DNA of 64,000 nt from Burkholderia plantarii. GTDB lineage: Bacteria > Pseudomonadota > Gammaproteobacteria > Burkholderiales > Burkholderiaceae. The position numbers were made by a program, and so were the translations under genes. Below the pieces are notes generated by a model, which saw only the letters and a program-made list of their open reading frames with translations, did no database searches and was not told the origin of the DNA. Every line of letters starts with the position of its first letter. Positions within the stretch are counted from its first letter, which is position 1. The DNA is taken from the NCBI RefSeq assembly GCF_001411805.1, contig NZ_CP007212.1, positions 3,472,001 through 3,536,000 of the forward strand, read 5' to 3'. Shown here one piece after another: positions 38,785 through 47,510 of the stretch.

Positions 38785-38809
38785 CAAAAAAGCACCCGGC
38801 GGTGCTTTT
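38785..38809 (-). terminator. Terminator for the hypothetical gene 38847-39575
   Basis: Stem AAAAGCACC/GGTGCTTTT with loop CGGC and further A residues on the left, giving a U tract on the minus strand, 38 bp after the stop codon. Confidence 0.88.
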
Positions 38810-38846
38810 CGTTTGCCCGCGGCGCGTGCAGCCGCGCAACGCATCC

Positions 38847-39575
38847 TCACGACTCGTTCTTCAATTGATCGGCGATCTCGGTCCGGCATCGCGTGCAGTA
38901 ATCCATGTCCTGCCCCGGCTTGATGTCGCTCGCCGGATCATGGCGCACCCGCGAGAACCGGGCGTGCTGCTGGATGTCGTTCCATGCCAGATACGACGAC
39001 TCCCTGCCGACATACTGCTCCCAGCTATCCATGCCGGTGCTGGCGAGGATGGCCCCCAACGCCTCATCGCGCTTGTTCAGCATCTTCCGCTTGTGGGTGG
39101 AACTGGTGTTCGCGCTGAATTTCGGCATCGGCACCATCGCCTGCTTGAGCGCCTCCAGGTGCTCCAGGCCATAGGTCTTGCCCTCGCTCGACAGCCGCTG
39201 GTGGGACTCGAGCACGCTGTGTCCTTCCGCGCAGGACAGACCCCGCTTGTCCTCGGCCTCGTCGGCCTGCACGTGACGATTCGCGAAATGCCGCGCGAAC
39301 GGATGGCCCGCCTGATTTTGCTCCAGATAGGCCTTGCGCGAGCCGTAGCGCGGCACCGCGGCATCGGCGCCCGGTCCCTTCGTCCATCCGGTGTTTTTCC
39401 CCGTGATCTCGAGGCTGTCGCGGCCGCCCGTCAGCGTGCTTTGCGGCGCCGAAATCGCCAGCGTCGCCGTGACCAGATCGCGCGGCGGCGGCGGTTCATG
39501 AGGCTGTTGCGGCGAGAGGACGCTCGACGACGCCGCGACGCCGGATCCATTTTTTTTACCGTTTCCGCGATTCAT
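38847..39575 (-). CDS. Unrecognised protein with CAE...CxxC pattern; candidate deaminase-fold effector
   Basis: 242 residues from ATG 39575, with a good ribosome site (AAGGGAG). I do not recognise a family. Residues 1-70 are rich in Ser, Pro, Thr, Gly and Ala and look disordered. Residues 75-242 are helical and more ordered. C115-A116-E117 (RGLSCAEGHSVLESHQRL) and C227-T-R-C230 (DMDYCTRCRTEIADQL) match the [HC]AE ... CxxC zinc-deaminase pattern of bacterial toxin deaminases, with the CxxC at the start of a last helix as in that fold. The CTRC could instead be half of a zinc site with no catalytic role. Base composition is lower in GC than its neighbours. It is monocistronic with its own terminator and no adjacent immunity-like gene. 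Confidence 0.75.
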   Translation of the reverse strand: MNRGNGKKNGSGVAASSSVLSPQQPHEPPPPRDLVTATLAISAPQSTLTGGRDSLEITGKNTGWTKGPGADAAVPRYGSRKAYLEQNQAGHPFARHFANRHVQADEAEDKRGLSCAEGHSVLESHQRLSSEGKTYGLEHLEALKQAMVPMPKFSANTSSTHKRKMLNKRDEALGAILASTGMDSWEQYVGRESSYLAWNDIQQHARFSRVRHDPASDIKPGQDMDYCTRCRTEIADQLKNES

Positions 39576-39945
39576 GCCGGATCTCCCTTCCGTCGAACGA
39601 TGCGAAATACTGTCGGGCGAACGTGCTTCCCCGCACGGCCGGGTCGACCATCGCGCCCCGCCGTGCCGTCTCCATCGCCGGCCCGGCCGGCGCAGATCGT
39701 CTCGCATGATGATGCCCGTCTCCGGCGCCGCTGCGTGGTGCCCGCCGAAATTATTCTTTGCGCTGCCGTCCGCGCGCGAACGCCCGGCGGCGCAATCGGC
39801 CGGGCCGATTGACAAACGAGCCGGCCCGCCATCGATTCCGCTAGAATCGGAACACCTTTTCCGAGTGCCCGATGACCGCTCCTTTCGTGATTTCTCGCTT
39901 TCCGGCCCCGGCACCTGCCGCCGCGGCGCCGCAGGCGGTGCCGCG
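39576..39945. other. Intergenic region between the hypothetical gene and the flavin reductase
   Basis: 370 bp between divergent genes. A perfect TTGACA lies at 39809-39814 and TAGAAT at 39842-39847, but they are 27 bp apart, so they do not form one ordinary promoter. Three CGAA tetramers lie within 30 bp of the hypothetical gene's start at unmatched spacing. No gene is supported. Confidence 0.5.
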
Positions 39946-40458
39946 ATGACGTCCCACGCCGCGCCCCCCGATTTCGATACCGCCGCGTTCCGGCAGGCGC
40001 TCGGCCAGTTCGCCACCGGCGTCACGGTGATCACGACGCGCGCGCCGTCGGGCGCGCCGATCGGCATCACCGCCAGTTCGTTCAATTCGGTATCGCTCGA
40101 TCCGCCGCTCGTGCTGTGGAGCCTGGCCACGCGCTCGGCCTCGCTGCCGGTGTTCCGCGGCAACAGTCATTACGTGATCAACGTGCTGGCCGCCTCGCAG
40201 CTCGACCTGTGCAAGCGCTTCGCGACCGTCAAGGGAGACCGCTTCGAGGGGGTGTCACACGCGGCGGGGCAATCGGGGATGCCGGTGCTAAACGACGCGC
40301 TGGCCTGGTTCGAGTGCCACAACCGCAGCCGCTACGAGGAAGGCGACCACGTGATCTTCGTGGGCGAGGTCGAGCGCTGCGGGCTGCACGCGGACCTCGG
40401 TTCGGCCGCGCCGCTGGTGTTCCACGGCGGCACGTTCCACGGCGTCAGTCCGCTCTGA
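39946..40458 (+). CDS. Flavin reductase family protein
   Basis: 170 residues from ATG 39946 (MTSHAAPPDFDTAAFRQALGQFATGVTVITTRAPSGAPIGITASSFNSVSLDPPLVLWSL). This is the FMN-binding split-barrel flavin reductase fold (HpaC/DszD-like). Such enzymes supply reduced flavin to two-component monooxygenases or act as stand-alone reductases; no oxygenase partner is adjacent. The 3' end overlaps that of the kynR-like gene by 14 bp in convergent orientation. Confidence 0.88.
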   Translation: MTSHAAPPDFDTAAFRQALGQFATGVTVITTRAPSGAPIGITASSFNSVSLDPPLVLWSLATRSASLPVFRGNSHYVINVLAASQLDLCKRFATVKGDRFEGVSHAAGQSGMPVLNDALAWFECHNRSRYEEGDHVIFVGEVERCGLHADLGSAAPLVFHGGTFHGVSPL

Positions 40459-40945
40459 CCGAACCGGTGCGCGCCAGCGACACGGGCGCGCCCGCCTCGT
40501 CCTTCAGCGTCTGCAGCACGATGTTCGAGCGGATGTCCATCACGCCCGGCGCCTTGTAGAGCTGGTTCAGCACGAAATCCGAATAGTGCTTCAAATTGTG
40601 CGCGAGCACGCGCAGCAGGTAGTGCGTCTCGCCCGTCACGACGAACGCCGACACCACCTCGGGCCAGGCCTTCAGCGCCTCCGCGAAACGCTCGTGCCAC
40701 TGTTCCTGATCGTTGCGCATCGACACCTGCACGAACGCCTCGAGCTCGAAACCGAGCTTCTCGCGGCTCAGGCAGGCCCGGTAGCACTCGATCACGCCCT
40801 GCTCCTCGAGCAGGCGCATGCGCCTCAGGCAGGCCGACGGCGACAGGGCAATACGTTCGGCCAGATCGAGGTTACTGATCCGGCCCTCTTGCTGCAATAC
40901 GGCGAGAATACGGCAATCGGTAGCGTCCAGCGAGATTGCATGCAT
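40445..40945 (-). CDS. kynR: Lrp/AsnC family regulator of the kyn operon
   Basis: 166 residues. An N-terminal winged HTH (LDATDCRILAVLQQEGRISNLDLAERIALSPSACLRRMRLLEEQGVI) is followed by a RAM ligand domain (EAFVQVSMRNDQEQWHERFAEALKAWPEVVSAFVVTGETHYLLRVLAHNLKHYSDFVLNQLYKAPGV). It is divergent from kynBUA, the position of KynR in Pseudomonas and Burkholderia, where kynurenine is the inducer. An imperfect palindrome at 40972-40991 is a candidate operator. The name rests on context plus family. Confidence 0.88.
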   Translation of the reverse strand: MHAISLDATDCRILAVLQQEGRISNLDLAERIALSPSACLRRMRLLEEQGVIECYRACLSREKLGFELEAFVQVSMRNDQEQWHERFAEALKAWPEVVSAFVVTGETHYLLRVLAHNLKHYSDFVLNQLYKAPGVMDIRSNIVLQTLKDEAGAPVSLARTGSVRAD

Positions 40946-40971
40946 TTCTGGTCCCCGTTTTGGCTATCGTT

Positions 40972-40991
40972 CAAATTATCTGCGATATTTG
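40972..40991. promoter_or_regulatory. Candidate KynR operator
   Basis: Imperfect palindrome: CAAATTATC, TGC, GATATTTG. The arms pair except for one extra T in the left arm. It lies in an AT-rich 131-bp region between kynR and kynB, 27 bp upstream of the kynR start. Match to an Lrp-type site is by shape only. Confidence 0.4.
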
Positions 40992-41076
40992 CCGAATGTC
41001 CATGTTTATTTCGCAAGCACCTTTCGGCGACGTTTACTTATGATCGAACCCATCGATATCCCGAAAACAAACGCAG

Positions 41077-41715
41077 ATGGCTACGCTCTGGGACATTTCT
41101 CCCGACATTTTCCCCGATACACCGGTCTGGCCGGGTGACACTCCCGTGTCGGTCGACGGCGTCTGGCGCATCGAGGCCGGTTCGCCCGTCAACGTCGCGC
41201 GGCTGACGCTCTCGCCGCACACCGGCGCGCATGCCGACGCGCCGCTGCACTACGACGCGCACGGTGCGCCGATCGGCGCGGTGCCGCTCGATACCTATCT
41301 CGGCGCCTGCCGCGTGATCCACTGCCTCGGCGCCACGCCGGTGGTGCGTCCCGAACAGGTGGCCGCCTCGCTGGCCGGCGCGCCGCCGCGCGTGCTGCTG
41401 CGCACCTACGCGCACGCGCCGCGCGAGGCATGGGACAGCGCGTTCTGCGCCGTGGCGCCCGAGACCATCGACCTGCTCGCCGCGCACGGCGTGCGGCTGG
41501 TCGGCATCGACACGCCGTCGCTCGACCCGCAGGAATCGAAGACGATGGACGCGCACCGGCGCGTGTCGGCGCATGCGATGGCGATCCTCGAGGGGCTCGT
41601 GCTCGACGACGTCGCCGCCGGCGACTACGAACTGATCGCGCTGCCGCTCAAGTTCACGACGCTCGACGCGAGCCCGGTGCGCGCGGTGCTGCGCGCGCTG
41701 CCGGCCACGCCGTAG
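41077..41715 (+). CDS. kynB: Arylformamidase (kynurenine formamidase)
   Basis: 212 residues of the metal-dependent cyclase family. The zinc motif [16 protein letters not shown] (HxGxHxDxPxH type) is intact, as is the later [20 protein letters not shown] segment. It hydrolyses N-formylkynurenine to kynurenine plus formate. It is first in the kynB-kynU-kynA operon. The order is the one known from Ralstonia and Burkholderia. Confidence 0.95.
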   Translation: MATLWDISPDIFPDTPVWPGDTPVSVDGVWRIEAGSPVNVARLTLSPHTGAHADAPLHYDAHGAPIGAVPLDTYLGACRVIHCLGATPVVRPEQVAASLAGAPPRVLLRTYAHAPREAWDSAFCAVAPETIDLLAAHGVRLVGIDTPSLDPQESKTMDAHRRVSAHAMAILEGLVLDDVAAGDYELIALPLKFTTLDASPVRAVLRALPATP

Positions 41716-41845
41716 GCCGTCGCCGCGACGGCGCCCCGCCCCGCGCCGGGCAGCCGAATGATCGACAACCCGATCCCGATCATCCGCCCGCCCGGCGCGG
41801 CCGGTCAGAATCAAAGACTCTCTTCTTCCTCACCCGGATTCCGCC

Positions 41846-43096
41846 ATGAACTCACGTGAAGACGCACTCGCGCTCGATCGCGACGATCCCCTCGCCGCGC
41901 TGCGCGGCCGCTTCCTGCTGCCCGACGACACGATCTATCTTGACGGCAACTCGCTCGGCGCGCGGCCGGCCGCCTCGGCCGCGCGTGCCCAGGCCGTGAT
42001 CGAGGACGAATGGGGCCGCGACCTGATCCGCAGCTGGAACACCGCGGGCTGGTTCGCGCTGCCGCGCCGCCTGGGCGACCGGCTCGCCCCGCTGATCGGC
42101 GCGGCGAGCGGCGAGGTGACGATCACCGACACGATCTCGGTGAACCTGTTCAAGCTGCTCTCGGCGATGCTGCGCGAGCAGGCCAGGCGCGCGCCCGAGC
42201 GCCGCGTGATCGTCTCGGAGCGCTCGAACTTCCCGACCGACCTCTACATCGCGCAGGGCCTGATCGCCCAGCTCGATCGCGGCTACACGCTGCGACTCGT
42301 CGACGATCCGGCCGAACTCGACACGGCGATCGACGCGCAGACGGCCGTGGCGATGATCACGCACGTCAACTACCGCACCGGCCGCATGCACGACATGCCG
42401 GCCGTCACGCGCCACGCCCAGCAGGCCGGCGCGCTGATGCTGTGGGATCTCGCGCATTCGGCCGGCGCGGTGCCGGTCGACCTGAACGGCGCCGGCGCGG
42501 ACGGCGCGGTCGGCTGCACCTACAAGTACCTGAACGGCGGCCCCGGCTCGCCGGCCTTCGTCTGGGTGCCGCAGCGCCACGTCGCGCAGTTCGAGCAGCC
42601 GCTCTCGGGCTGGTGGGGCCACCGCGCGCCGTTCGCGATGGAGCCCGGTTTCGCGCCCGACGCCGGGATCGCGCGCTTCCAGTGCGGCACCCAGCCGATC
42701 GTCTCGATGGCGATGGTCGAGTGCGGGCTCGACGTCTTCCACGAGACCGACATGCCGGCGATCCGCCGCAAGTCGCTGGCGCTGGCCGACGCCTTCATCG
42801 CGCTCGTCGAACGCCGCTGCGCCGGCTTCGACCTGACGCTCGTCACGCCGCGCGAGCACGCGCGGCGCGGCTCGCAGGTCAGCTTCGAGCATCCGCACGG
42901 CTACGAGGTGATGCGCGCGCTGATCGCGCGCGGCGTGATCGGCGACTACCGCGAGCCGCGCATCCTGCGCTTCGGCTTCACGCCGCTCTACACGCGCTAC
43001 GTGGACGTCTGGGATGCCGTGGAAGTGCTGCGCGAGATCCTCGATACCGAGGCCTGGCGCGCGCCCGAGTACGCCGCTCGGACCACCGTGACCTGA
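41846..43096 (+). CDS. kynU: Kynureninase
   Basis: 416 residues. A PLP enzyme of the aminotransferase fold; the cofactor Lys lies in [19 protein letters not shown], with [17 protein letters not shown] and [16 protein letters not shown] upstream. It cleaves kynurenine to anthranilate and alanine. It lies 130 bp after kynB and 45 bp before kynA. Confidence 0.96.
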   Translation: MNSREDALALDRDDPLAALRGRFLLPDDTIYLDGNSLGARPAASAARAQAVIEDEWGRDLIRSWNTAGWFALPRRLGDRLAPLIGAASGEVTITDTISVNLFKLLSAMLREQARRAPERRVIVSERSNFPTDLYIAQGLIAQLDRGYTLRLVDDPAELDTAIDAQTAVAMITHVNYRTGRMHDMPAVTRHAQQAGALMLWDLAHSAGAVPVDLNGAGADGAVGCTYKYLNGGPGSPAFVWVPQRHVAQFEQPLSGWWGHRAPFAMEPGFAPDAGIARFQCGTQPIVSMAMVECGLDVFHETDMPAIRRKSLALADAFIALVERRCAGFDLTLVTPREHARRGSQVSFEHPHGYEVMRALIARGVIGDYREPRILRFGFTPLYTRYVDVWDAVEVLREILDTEAWRAPEYAARTTVT

Positions 43097-43141
43097 GCAG
43101 CCGTCCGTTTCCAAGAACACCCGCCGGAGAGTCCCCCAATC

Positions 43142-44047
43142 ATGAGTTCCCAACCACCGCAAGCGGGCGCACCCGACGCCGCGCGCTGCCCGTTCTCGGG
43201 CGAGCCGGCCGCCGCGCCGGCCGGCCCCGAGGGCTGGCACGACGCCCAGCTCGACTTCTCGAAGTCGATGAGCTACGGCGATTACCTCTCGCTCGGCCCG
43301 ATCCTCACGGCCCAGCATCCGCTCTCGCCCGACCACAACGAGATGCTGTTCATCATCCAGCATCAGACCAGCGAACTCTGGATGAAGCTCGCGCTCTACG
43401 AACTGCGCGCGGCGCTCGCCTCGATCCGCGGCGACGCGCTGCCGCCCGCGTTCAAGATGCTCGCGCGCGTCTCGCGGATCCTCGAACAGCTGGTGCAGGC
43501 CTGGAACGTGCTGGCCACCATGACGCCGTCCGAGTATTCGGCGATGCGGCCTTACCTCGGCGCGTCGTCGGGCTTCCAGTCGTACCAGTACCGGCAGCTC
43601 GAATTCCTGCTCGGCAACAAGAACGCGCAGATGCTGAAGCCGCATGCGCACCGGCCCGAGATCCTGGCCGAGGTCGAGGCCACGCTCGACGCGCCGTCGC
43701 TCTACGACGAGGTGGTGCGCCTGCTCGCGCGACGCGGCTTCCCGATCGCGGCCGAACGGCTCGCGCGCGACTGGCGCGCGCCGACCACGCACGACGTGTC
43801 GGTCGAGGCGGCCTGGCTCGCCGTCTACCGCGAGCCGTCGGCGCACTGGGATCTGTACGAGATGGCCGAGGAACTCGTCGACCTCGAGGATGCGTTTCGC
43901 CAGTGGCGCTTCCGCCACGTCACGACGGTCGAGCGCATCATCGGCTTCAAGCAGGGCACGGGCGGCACCAACGGCGCGCCCTATCTGCGCAAGATGCTCG
44001 ACGTGGTGCTGTTTCCGGAACTCTGGCACGTCCGCACGACGCTGTAA
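43142..44047 (+). CDS. kynA: Tryptophan 2,3-dioxygenase
   Basis: 301 residues. Conserved heme-enzyme segments are visible: [75 protein letters not shown] and [31 protein letters not shown]. It opens the indole ring of tryptophan to N-formylkynurenine. The operon thus turns tryptophan into anthranilate, alanine and formate. Later anthranilate genes are not in the window. Confidence 0.97.
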   Translation: MSSQPPQAGAPDAARCPFSGEPAAAPAGPEGWHDAQLDFSKSMSYGDYLSLGPILTAQHPLSPDHNEMLFIIQHQTSELWMKLALYELRAALASIRGDALPPAFKMLARVSRILEQLVQAWNVLATMTPSEYSAMRPYLGASSGFQSYQYRQLEFLLGNKNAQMLKPHAHRPEILAEVEATLDAPSLYDEVVRLLARRGFPIAAERLARDWRAPTTHDVSVEAAWLAVYREPSAHWDLYEMAEELVDLEDAFRQWRFRHVTTVERIIGFKQGTGGTNGAPYLRKMLDVVLFPELWHVRTTL

Positions 44048-44057
44048 GCGTTCCTGC

Positions 44058-44081
44058 ACGGCCGGCATTCGCGCCGGCCGT
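44058..44081. terminator. Weak hairpin between kynA and the MFS gene
   Basis: Stem ACGGCCGGC/GCCGGCCGT with loop ATTCGC, between converging genes, without a T tract on either side. Confidence 0.4.
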
Positions 44082-44149
44082 CGCGTCCTCCCGCCTTCCC
44101 TCGATGGCGCGGTCGCGCGGCACGTCATCCATCGTGCCGCCCCCGCCGT

Positions 44150-45544
44150 TCAGCGCCCCTGTCCCGCCAGTTCGCTGAGCGCCGCCGCCCGTTGCGCGCG
44201 CAACGGTTTCAGATGGCCGCGCAGCAGCGCCAGCGCGAGCCCGGCGATCGCCATCGCCGCGGCCAGCATGCACAGGTAGCCCGCGGCGCCGCCCGAAGTG
44301 ATCACGAACGCGCCCGCGAACGCGCTGAGGATCGCGCCGAGGCGCCCGAACATCAGCGCGCCGGCGGCGCCGGTGGCGCGCACCTGCGTCGGATACAGGA
44401 AGGCGCACAGCGCGTACATGGTGGCCTGCACCGCGTTGACGAACAGGCCGTGCAGGCCGAGCCCGAGCAGCAGCCAGCCGCGCTGGCTGGCCGCGTCCAC
44501 GCCGAGCAGCCAGGCCGCGCTCGCCGCGCCGCCGAGGCTGCAGACCACCAGCGGCCAGCGCGAGCCGAAGCGCGCGATCGCCACCGCGCAGCCGAGCGCG
44601 CCGAACACGCCGCCGAGGTTGTAGGCGGTCAGCCCGCTGCCGGCCACCGACACGCTCAGGCCCTGCGCGGCGAGCATCGCCGGCAGCCAGCTGAACGCAC
44701 TGTAGACGGCCAGCAGCGACATGAAGAACGCGCACCAGAGCGCGATCGTGTCGCGCGCGAGGCCGTCGACGAACAGCGCGCGAAAGCCGCGGCGGCGCAG
44801 ACCCGGGTGAGGCTCGACGAGATCGATGAAGCGGGCGCCGGGGGCGGCCGGCCGGCGCATCCGCGCGAGCAGCCGGCCGAGTTCGGGCCAGCGCGCCGGC
44901 TCGCGCGCGAGGAAGCGCGGCGACTCGGGCAGCGCGGCAACCAGCACCAGGCCCAACATCAGCGGCAGCGCCCCGCCGGCGATGAACAGCCCGCGCCAGC
45001 CGTAGGCCGGCAGCATGTCGTGCGCGAACAGCCCGGCCAGCATGCCGCCGAGCGGCACGCAGACAATGGTGGCCGTCACCATCAGCGTGCGGCGCCGCGC
45101 CGGCGTGAATTCGGCCGTCAGCGTGGTGGCGGTGGGCAGCGCGCCGCCGATCCCGAGGCCCGCCACGAAGCGCAGCAACGCGAGCGTGACGATGTCGGGC
45201 GCGGCGCCCACCGCGCAGGTCGCCGCGCCGAACACGAACACGCTCGCGATCACCGCGCGGCGGCGCCCGAAGCGGTCGGCGAACAGGCCCGCGCCGGCGC
45301 TGCCGATACCCATCCCGACGAGGCCCGCCGCCACCGCGGGCGCGAACGCGTCGCGCGTCAGGTGCCACTCGCGGATCAGCGCCGGGATCGCGAAGCCGAT
45401 CAGTTGGCCGTCGAAGCCGTCGAGCACGATCGACAGCGCGGCGAGCAGCACCGCGAGCGCCTGCATCGGCGTGAACGGCCCATGGTCGAGCGCCGCGCCG
45501 ACATCGACGGGAGCCGGCGCGGCCGCCTCGCGCGCCGCGCTCAT
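44150..45544 (-). CDS. MFS transporter, aromatic acid:H+ symporter-like (AAHS)
   Basis: 464 residues from ATG 45544; about 12 transmembrane helices. Helix 1 (LAVLLAALSIVLDGFDGQLIGFAIPALIREW) carries the DGxD-like motif of the AAHS family, and loop 2-3 (GLFADRFGRRRAVIAS) is the MFS motif A. AAHS carriers import benzoate-, hydroxybenzoate- or gentisate-type acids with protons. Placement after kynA in convergent orientation hints at an aromatic substrate, but it is also next to the polyol locus. The substrate is not determined. Confidence 0.86.
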   Translation of the reverse strand: MSAAREAAAPAPVDVGAALDHGPFTPMQALAVLLAALSIVLDGFDGQLIGFAIPALIREWHLTRDAFAPAVAAGLVGMGIGSAGAGLFADRFGRRRAVIASVFVFGAATCAVGAAPDIVTLALLRFVAGLGIGGALPTATTLTAEFTPARRRTLMVTATIVCVPLGGMLAGLFAHDMLPAYGWRGLFIAGGALPLMLGLVLVAALPESPRFLAREPARWPELGRLLARMRRPAAPGARFIDLVEPHPGLRRRGFRALFVDGLARDTIALWCAFFMSLLAVYSAFSWLPAMLAAQGLSVSVAGSGLTAYNLGGVFGALGCAVAIARFGSRWPLVVCSLGGAASAAWLLGVDAASQRGWLLLGLGLHGLFVNAVQATMYALCAFLYPTQVRATGAAGALMFGRLGAILSAFAGAFVITSGGAAGYLCMLAAAMAIAGLALALLRGHLKPLRAQRAAALSELAGQGR

Positions 45545-45984
45545 GCCCGCCTCCGGCGCACGGCGACGCGCGCGGCGGCGGCCGGCGCAGCCGCGCGCGG
45601 AAAGCACGGTGCGAGCGATGCGGGCAATCCGGATCGGATCGCGCGACGCGGCACGGATCGGTTCATGTTCTTCTCTCCTCGGAATCCCCGGTCCGCACGC
45701 AGATGGCCGGCGGCGGCCGAAAGGCGGCCTGTCGTGATTCCCGGCGCGCCCGCCCGTCGCGCACGCCGGTTGGCGCCGTGGCGCCGAACGAGCCTGCGCA
45801 TCATAAGACGATTCGATGCCCCCGGGCGGGCGAACAAAAAGGCGGCCGGGCTTTCAGGCGCCGCAGTGCAGCATCGAAATCCAGTCCGGTCGCCTTGACT
45901 TTCATGAAATCGAATACGATCATTCGCCCACCACGAGAGCAAATGATCTTAACGAGGCCGTGTTCGGCCGCAAGGAGACAACGG
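45545..45984. other. Intergenic region between the divergent MFS gene and dalD
   Basis: 440 bp with no gene. The dalD-proximal part carries the paired 12-mers (45918-45948). Further left the sequence is GC-rich without clear structure; a minus-strand TATGAT (complement of 45799-45804) could be a -10 for the MFS gene. Confidence 0.5.
45918..45948. promoter_or_regulatory. Candidate polyol operator upstream of dalD
   Basis: GATCATTCGCCC (45918-45929), 7-bp spacer, GAGCAAATGATC (45937-45948). The two halves are near-perfect inverted copies. The second half is identical to a 12-mer upstream of the opposing sorbitol/galactitol-type operon (58746-58757, reverse strand). Its end is 36 bp before the dalD ATG. 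Confidence 0.65.
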
Positions 45985-47379
45985 ATGAATCCTCCGCCGA
46001 CCGCCGCGCCGGTGATCCTCCACATCGGCGCCGGTTCGTTCCACCGCGCGCATCAGGCCTGGTATCTGCACCGCGTCAACGAGCAGGCCGCGCCGGACGA
46101 TCCGGCCGGCCGCTGGTCGCTGGTCGTCGCCAACATCCGCGACGACATGCGCGCGACGATGGACGCGCTGGCCGCGCAGCAGGGCCGCTACACACTCGAG
46201 ACAGTGACGCCCGACGGCGAGCGCGCCTACGAGACGATCGGCTCGATCACGCGCGTGCTGCCGTGGTCGATCGACCTCGCCGCGCTGATCGAGGCGGGCG
46301 CCGATCCGGATTGCCGGATCGTCTCGTTCACGGTCACCGAGGGCGGCTACTACCTCGACGAGCACAACCGCCTCGACGCCGGCAACCCGGACCTCGCGGC
46401 CGATCTGCAAGGAGCGCGCACCACCATCTACGGCGCGCTCGCGGCGCTGCTGGCTGAACGGCGGGCGCGCGGCGCCGGCCCGCTGACGCTGCAGAGCTGC
46501 GACAACCTGCGCAGCAACGGCGCGCGGTTTCGCGCCGGCATGCGCGAGTTCCTCGAACGGCGCGGCCTGACCGACCTGCTCGGCTGGTTCGACGCGCACG
46601 TGTCGTGCCCGAGCGCGATGGTCGACCGCATCACGCCGCGCCCGACGCCCGACGTGCGCGAGCGCGTGAAGGCCGCCACCGGCGTGGACGACGCCTGCCC
46701 GGTGATGGGCGAATCGTTCATCCAGTGGGTGATCGAGGACGATTTCGTGGCGGGCCGCCCGCGCTGGGAGCTGGCCGGCGCGGAACTGGTGGACGACGTC
46801 CATCCCTACGAGGAAGCGAAGATCCGCATCCTCAACGCGACCCACAGCTGCATCGCCTGGGCCGGCACGCTCGCGGGCCTGACCTACATCCACGAAGGCA
46901 CCCACGATCCGGCGATCCGCGCGTTCGCGCACGCCTACGTGACCGACGACGTGATCGACTCGCTCACGCCGAGCCCGCTCGATCTCGCGCGCTATCGCGA
47001 CGTGGTGCTCGAACGCTTCGGCAACCCGTACATCCTCGACACCAACCAGCGCGTCGCGGCCGACGGCTTCTCGAAGATTCCCGGCTTCATCGCGCCAACC
47101 TTCGCCGACTGCTTCGCGCGCGGCGCCGAGCCGGTCTCCACCGCGGTGCTGCCGGCGCTGTTCCTGCGCTTCCTCGGCCGCTGGGCGCAGGGCCTGCTGC
47201 CCTACGAATACCAGGACGGCGTGATGGACGCGGGCGTCGCGCGCGCCATCGTGGCGGCCGACGATCCGGTCGCCGCGCTGGCCGCCGAGCGGCTGCTGTG
47301 GGGCTCGCTGGCCGGCGACGCGCGGCTCGTGAGGGCGCTGCGCGCCGGGCTCGCGCGCGTCGACGCGTGGCATCCGTGA
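45985..47379 (+). CDS. dalD: D-arabinitol 4-dehydrogenase (polyol-specific long-chain dehydrogenase)
   Basis: 464 residues with ribosome site AAGGAG. The nucleotide-binding start ILHIGAGSFHRAHQAWYLH is typical of the mannitol dehydrogenase family. So are CDNLRSNG, VDRITPRPT, the catalytic Lys segment YEEAKIRILNATHSCIAWAG and DTNQRVAADGFSKIPGF. It oxidises D-arabinitol to D-xylulose with NAD. The specific name is supported by xylB directly downstream, which consumes D-xylulose. Mannitol or another polyol cannot be excluded as an extra substrate. Confidence 0.88.
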   Translation: MNPPPTAAPVILHIGAGSFHRAHQAWYLHRVNEQAAPDDPAGRWSLVVANIRDDMRATMDALAAQQGRYTLETVTPDGERAYETIGSITRVLPWSIDLAALIEAGADPDCRIVSFTVTEGGYYLDEHNRLDAGNPDLAADLQGARTTIYGALAALLAERRARGAGPLTLQSCDNLRSNGARFRAGMREFLERRGLTDLLGWFDAHVSCPSAMVDRITPRPTPDVRERVKAATGVDDACPVMGESFIQWVIEDDFVAGRPRWELAGAELVDDVHPYEEAKIRILNATHSCIAWAGTLAGLTYIHEGTHDPAIRAFAHAYVTDDVIDSLTPSPLDLARYRDVVLERFGNPYILDTNQRVAADGFSKIPGFIAPTFADCFARGAEPVSTAVLPALFLRFLGRWAQGLLPYEYQDGVMDAGVARAIVAADDPVAALAAERLLWGSLAGDARLVRALRAGLARVDAWHP

Positions 47380-47510
47380 GCGCGGCGCGCGCGGCGGCAG
47401 CGGCCCGGCACGCTCCGGGCCGCCGCCGCTCCGGGTCAACCGGCATTGGCACGGGCCGCGTCGCGCGGCTACATTAGCGACTCTCAGACGACCAACTGCT
47501 AGCGCCCATC

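Noticed and set aside
39594..39621. Possible hrpII/PIP-type box upstream of the hypothetical gene, suggested by repeated CGAA/GCGAA
   Set aside because: The GCGAA copies at 39602 and 39617 are 10 bp apart, and the CGAA copies at 39594 and 39618 are 20 bp apart; neither fits the required 15-16 bp spacing.
39809..39847. TTGACA and TAGAAT as a sigma-70 promoter for the flavin reductase
   Set aside because: The spacing is 27 bp, far outside the normal 16-18.
39576..40163. Upstream extension of the hypothetical gene (open frame continues to 40163)
   Set aside because: The extension is antisense to the flavin reductase gene and low in protein-like character; ATG 39575 has a good ribosome site.
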